Assembly (NCBI RefSeq): GCF_900091705.1
Contig: NZ_LT594785.1
Span: forward strand, 1,044,119 to 1,108,118
Direction: 5' to 3'
Length of the DNA: 64,000 nt
From: Clostridium mediterraneense
Lineage (GTDB): Bacteria; Bacillota; Clostridia; Clostridiales; Clostridiaceae
The position numbers were made by a program, and so were the translations under genes. Positions 60,900 through 64,000 of the stretch are shown one piece after another (positions within the stretch are counted from its first letter, which is position 1; each line of letters begins with the position of its first letter). The notes beneath the pieces are model-generated. The model searched no databases and had not been told where the DNA came from. It saw only the letters and a program-made list of their open reading frames with translations.

Positions 60900-61555
60900 T
60901 GAATAAATATATAACCATTAAAAATAGAGCAGAAGATAGTTTTGAAGAAAAGAAATCAGAATTTATAGGTTATGTAAAAAGAGTTACAACAGAAGAGGAA
61001 GCAAAAGAATTTGTTAGTGAAATAAAATCTATGCATAAAACTGCTAGACATAATTGTTATGCTTATATAGTTGGACAAAATATGGGGATTCAAAGATATT
61101 CAGATGATGGAGAGCCTCAGGGGACAGCAGGTATTCCAATACTTGAAGTTATAAAGAAAAATGGATTAACAGATTGTGCAGTTGTTGTTACAAGATATTT
61201 TGGTGGAATTTTACTTGGAGCTGGTGGACTTACTAGAGCTTATACAAAAGGTGCAGCTATAGCTATAGAAGCTGGTGGAATAGTAGAAAAGGTTAATGGT
61301 GCTAGACTTTCTATTGAAATAGATTATGATCTTTATGGTAAGATTCAATATTTATGTGGTCAAAATAATTGGCATATAGAAGATTCAGAATTTGGAACAG
61401 GAGTTAAAGTGTTTATTCTTACAGAAGAATCTAATATTGAAAATATAGAAAAAGAAGTTACAGAAGCAACTAATGGAAAAGCAATTATAACTAAAGATAT
61501 GGAAGATATATATTTTAAAGAAGGATTTAGATTATTTCTTGATATAGATGAATAA
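60896..61555 (+). CDS. YigZ/IMPACT family protein
   Basis: 219 residues. N-terminal UPF0029 domain with KKSEFIGYVKR, HNCYAYIVG, QRYSDDGEPQGTAGIP and VVTRYFGGILLGAGGLTRAY, the signature of the YigZ/YvyE/IMPACT family, with a C-terminal domain of unknown function. Eukaryotic IMPACT binds GCN1; the bacterial role is unknown. The start ATG overlaps the upstream stop (ATGA). Confidence 0.93.
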   Translation: MMNKYITIKNRAEDSFEEKKSEFIGYVKRVTTEEEAKEFVSEIKSMHKTARHNCYAYIVGQNMGIQRYSDDGEPQGTAGIPILEVIKKNGLTDCAVVVTRYFGGILLGAGGLTRAYTKGAAIAIEAGGIVEKVNGARLSIEIDYDLYGKIQYLCGQNNWHIEDSEFGTGVKVFILTEESNIENIEKEVTEATNGKAIITKDMEDIYFKEGFRLFLDIDE

Positions 61556-61594
61556 AATGGATATTTTAATTAAAGATTTGGGGATTTACCTATG

Positions 61595-61623
61595 TTGAAG
61601 ATGAAAATGGACTATGATATAAT
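61595..61623 (+). promoter_or_regulatory. SigA promoter of yebC
   Basis: TTGAAG and TATAAT are separated by exactly 17 bases, with transcription starting near 61630. This is one of the best consensus promoters in the window. Confidence 0.75.
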
Positions 61624-61698
61624 ATTGTAGTATTTTAAAGAATTTAATGAAAAATTTACATAGAGTATTCTTTATATAGTCGTTAGGAGGATTTTAAA

Positions 61699-62436
61699 AT
61701 GGCAGGACATTCAAAATGGAAAAATATTGCGGCCAAGAAAGGTAAAATGGACGCTAAGAGAGGAAAAATCTTTACAAAGTTAGGTAAAGAACTTGCTGTT
61801 GCAACTAAAGAAGGTGGACCAAACCTTGAAGCAAACTCAAGACTTAGAGACGTTGTTGCTAAGGCTAAAGCAGCTAATATGCCAAATGATAACATTACAA
61901 GAGCTATCAAAAAGGCAGCAGGAGAAGGTACAGGAAATAACTATGAAACAATAATCTACGAAGGATACGGACCAGCTGGAGTTGCAGTAATAGTTGAAAC
62001 ATTAACAGATAATAAAAACAGATCAGTTGCTAATGTAAGAAGTGCTTTCACAAAGAGTGGTGGAAACATGGGAACATCAGGTTGTGTTTCATTCATGTTC
62101 CAAAAGAAAGGTCAACTTATAATTGAAAGAGCAGATCTTGATGAAGAAGAAATAATGATGATTGCTATAGAAGCAGGAGCAGAAGATTTCTCAGCTGAAG
62201 AAGAAGTATTCACAGTAACAACTGCACCAGAAGATTTCTCAACAGTAAGAGAAGCTTTAGAAAAAGAAGGACTTTCATTCTTAGAAGCAGCAGTAACTAT
62301 GATAGCTGATGTTGAAACAGCTATTGATGGAGATGATGCAACTAAGTTCCAAAAGATGTTAGATACTCTTGAAGATGATGATGATGTTCAAGAAGTTTAC
62401 CACAATGCAGCATTCCCAGAAGGATGGGATGAATAG
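61699..62436 (+). CDS. yebC: YebC/PmpR-family (TACO1) protein
   Basis: 245 residues, the normal length. [22 protein letters not shown] at the start (shown in part) and [20 protein letters not shown] are diagnostic, as is the [16 protein letters not shown] segment. Family members have been described as transcription regulators and, more recently, as translation factors for proline-rich stretches. Codon choice (AAC, ATC) is less AT-biased than its neighbours, suggesting high expression. AGGAGG precedes the ATG. Confidence 0.95.
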   Translation: MAGHSKWKNIAAKKGKMDAKRGKIFTKLGKELAVATKEGGPNLEANSRLRDVVAKAKAANMPNDNITRAIKKAAGEGTGNNYETIIYEGYGPAGVAVIVETLTDNKNRSVANVRSAFTKSGGNMGTSGCVSFMFQKKGQLIIERADLDEEEIMMIAIEAGAEDFSAEEEVFTVTTAPEDFSTVREALEKEGLSFLEAAVTMIADVETAIDGDDATKFQKMLDTLEDDDDVQEVYHNAAFPEGWDE

Positions 62437-62498
62437 GAAGTTTTAAGTACTTTTAAAAATCGAAGAAATAATCAATTGTAATATACAAAAGTAAGATA

Positions 62499-62557
62499 AC
62501 ACACTTTTAATGTCGATATACATAATCATGTTATATGGGGATTGGAGGTGTGTTTTT
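62499..62557 (+). terminator. Long hairpin after yebC, arm contains a Shine-Dalgarno sequence
   Basis: ACACACTTTTAAT (62499-62511) can pair along its full 13 bases, with G-U pairs, with ATTGGAGGTGTGT (62541-62553), followed by TTTT. The 3' arm contains GGAGG. It can act as a terminator of yebC or as an attenuator hiding the ribosome site of whatever follows. Confidence 0.45.
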
Positions 62558-62559
62558 GG

Positions 62560-62628
62560 TTGAAATTAGATGATATGCTTAAAGAATTTGAGTATAATAT
62601 AAAGATTAGAAATTATATTAATATATAA
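62560..62628 (+). pseudogene. Integrase-like N-terminal fragment
   Basis: A 22-residue frame (TTG start) reads MKLDDMLKEFEYNIKIRNYI plus two residues, then stops. It resembles the usual opening of tyrosine recombinases, where such a helix precedes SExTIxxY. A GGAGG lies upstream inside the hairpin but 11 bases away. It could be the relic of a lost integrase, or chance. The rest of the gap to 62732 shows no gene. Confidence 0.3.
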
Positions 62629-62732
62629 GCATTGGATTAAGTTTTAAAATATGTATAATAGTGTATGGGGGTTGTGAAGTTAAATTTTATTTATAATATC
62701 GAGATAAATGTAATATTTAAAAGGGGGATGTT

Positions 62733-63644
62733 ATGAAATTATTTATTATAGGGAATGGATTTGATATAGGACATAATTTAAAAACTAGTTATTGGGATTT
62801 TAGAACTTTTTTAGAAGTGTGTTACCCAGAATTTTTATATGAGTTTGAGAGTAATTATAATATCTATCCGAATTTTATGGAAGCTGAAAAGAAAGAAATG
62901 CTATGGAATGATTTTGAAATGAATTTAGCTAATATAGATGAAGATATTATTATAGAAAATGCAGTATCAATAGATATGGGATTAGAAAGTGGAGATATTG
63001 GAATTGAAGATACGTTAAGGGATTATTTTTCAGAGCAGTTTGAATATATAAATAAATTACCACATTATCTTAAACTTTGGGTGAGAAGTATTAGAATACG
63101 TGATGTAATACCAAAAACTAAATTTATTAATTGTGAAAATGATGATATGTATTTAACTTTTAATTATACAAGTGTTTTAGAAAATGTATATAAAATAAGA
63201 GAAGATAAAATTATACATATACATGGTTCTTTAAGGGAACATCATGGGGAGCCCAAAATAGGTCATGGAAATGATAAAAAAATCCAAGATATAAAAAGAA
63301 GATATGAAAAAGCGTGTGAGATATTTAATGAAAAAGAAGTTAGTATAAGTAAAGTCATTGAAAACTATTATAGAAGTACATATAAAGATGTAAAACGTTA
63401 TATGATTAAACTATTAGATTTAAAACAAAAAAATATAGATGAAATAATTGTTATTGGACATTCTTTAGCAGATGTTGATATGCCTTACTTTCAAATGATT
63501 AATATATTAATTGGGAGTAAAGTAATATGGAATGTATATTATTATGATGAAAATAAAAAAGAACAAATGTATGATAATTTAATAAAATATGGTATTAAAA
63601 AAGAACAGATAAAAATGGACAACTCAATTAATTTTTTTGATTAA
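62733..63644 (+). CDS. AbiH-family phage defence protein
   Basis: 303 residues of the AbiH (abortive infection) family. Diagnostic opening LFIIGNGFDIGHNLKTSYWDFRTFL (in part), central YLTFNYTSVLENVY and IIHIHGSL, and late IIVIGHSLADVDMPYF. AbiH stops phage spread by an incompletely known mechanism; the opening GNGFD loop suggests nucleotide binding. It stands alone with a GGGGG ribosome site, next to a guaA remnant and an integrase-like fragment, a typical accessory place. Confidence 0.9.
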   Translation: MKLFIIGNGFDIGHNLKTSYWDFRTFLEVCYPEFLYEFESNYNIYPNFMEAEKKEMLWNDFEMNLANIDEDIIIENAVSIDMGLESGDIGIEDTLRDYFSEQFEYINKLPHYLKLWVRSIRIRDVIPKTKFINCENDDMYLTFNYTSVLENVYKIREDKIIHIHGSLREHHGEPKIGHGNDKKIQDIKRRYEKACEIFNEKEVSISKVIENYYRSTYKDVKRYMIKLLDLKQKNIDEIIVIGHSLADVDMPYFQMINILIGSKVIWNVYYYDENKKEQMYDNLIKYGIKKEQIKMDNSINFFD

Positions 63645-63746
63645 GATTGACCAAAAATAAAGTATTTCTAAATTATACTATATAGAGAATTTATACCTGG
63701 TTTATAAATAATTAGAAAGTATAAGTTAATAAAATGTGATAAATGA

Positions 63747-63839
63747 ACGGATAGAAGAATAGTTAATGAGGTTAAGGGAGTTAATAGAATCATGTATGAT
63801 ATAATTTCTAAGCCACCAGCGATTATTGAGTAGGAATAA
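63747..63839 (+). pseudogene. guaA: Decayed 3' end of guaA (GMP synthase), probable attachment-site remnant
   Basis: The frame ending at 63839 reads RIVNEVKGVNR, then YDI-x-SKPPA-x-IE, then TAG GAA TAA. GMP synthase proteins end RIVNEV-GxNRVVYDIT-SKPPATIEWE, so the last residues match with the Trp codon TGG changed to TAG and two Thr changed to Ile. A stop (TGA 63744) precedes it and no upstream GuaA sequence is intact. The 3' end of guaA is a well-known integration site of genomic islands. Confidence 0.75.
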
Positions 63840-64000
63840 ACCATAAAATAAAAATGAAGTTTTTACACTGATGTAATTGGGATTTCTGAGTTATAGAAAG
63901 GTTAAATTTAGTTAAAGCCAATTAGTTCTTCGTCAAAATCCCCATTAAAAATCTGGTGGAGCATGAAAGCTTAGCCCCTGTTAAAATTGACAGGGGGTAT
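63840..64000. other. Right edge of the window, no gene found
   Basis: No supportable coding region. A perfect 7-base inverted repeat (CCCCTGT at 63975-63981 and ACAGGGG at 63990-63996) stands near the end; it could be a terminator whose T run lies outside, or the end of another element. An 18-codon minus-strand frame (ATG at about 63962) has no ribosome site. Confidence 0.4.

Noticed and set aside
62560-62628. A real small gene after yebC
   Set aside because: Only 22 codons with a poorly spaced ribosome site; kept as a low-confidence relic rather than as a gene.
1-64000. CRISPR arrays, tRNA or 16S/23S/5S rRNA genes
   Set aside because: No regularly spaced repeats with unique spacers, no tRNA-like T-loop and acceptor pattern, and no rRNA core sequence was noticed; a tRNAscan or Rfam run would settle this.

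Overview
The window looks like a chromosomal segment of a spore-forming, very AT-rich Clostridium-type Firmicute. The signs are heavy use of AGA, ATA and TTA codons, many TTG and GTG starts behind AGGAGG or AGGTG ribosome sites, Gram-positive cis-regulators (preQ1-I, tandem glycine, T-box), a YunB-type sporulation protein and Clostridium-like gene content. The species cannot be fixed from the sequence alone. It is mostly core genome, with one insertion sequence and a small accessory stretch at the right end.

Layout. 1-2.7 kb: the end of an MFS drug-efflux pump followed by an OmpR-type regulator and a histidine kinase. 2.7-4.2 kb: a preQ1 riboswitch, an ECF-type S component and a radical-SAM-like protein, read here as a queuine-salvage operon. 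4.6-5.0 kb: RNase P RNA. 5-19 kb: cold-shock protein, two acetyltransferases, methionine aminopeptidase with a SEC-C zinc motif, bactofilin-like protein, SulP transporter, D-2-hydroxyacid dehydrogenase, tandem glycine riboswitch with an amino-acid symporter, a chemoreceptor with no ligand domain, a TMEM175-type channel and an M29 aminopeptidase. 19-31 kb: glutaminase, the polA-coaE-transglycosylase cluster, a small kinase-like protein, lipase, TPR protein, a degenerate glucose-PTS protein and topoisomerase III.

31-36.9 kb is looser: secreted proteins of unknown role, a 43-residue membrane peptide, a frameshifted YnfA gene, an IS1182-type element and lrgAB. 37-42 kb: T-box-controlled asparagine synthetase A, a D,D-carboxypeptidase, small unknowns, acylphosphatase and nucleoside diphosphate kinase. 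42.3-46.7 kb: the potABCD polyamine uptake operon with its XRE-cupin regulator. 47-62.4 kb: a GNAT/DJ-1-like fusion, YtxG/YtxH envelope proteins, a second AGCS symporter, class A PBP, YunB, hpt, HflX with a JAMM-like N-terminal domain, a nucleotidyltransferase/MocR/YigZ operon and YebC.

The last 1.5 kb is the most island-like part. It holds a strong hairpin, a short fragment resembling an integrase N-terminus, an AbiH-family phage-defence gene and a decayed copy of the 3' end of guaA, a common integration site for genomic islands. No tRNA, CRISPR array or prophage was found.
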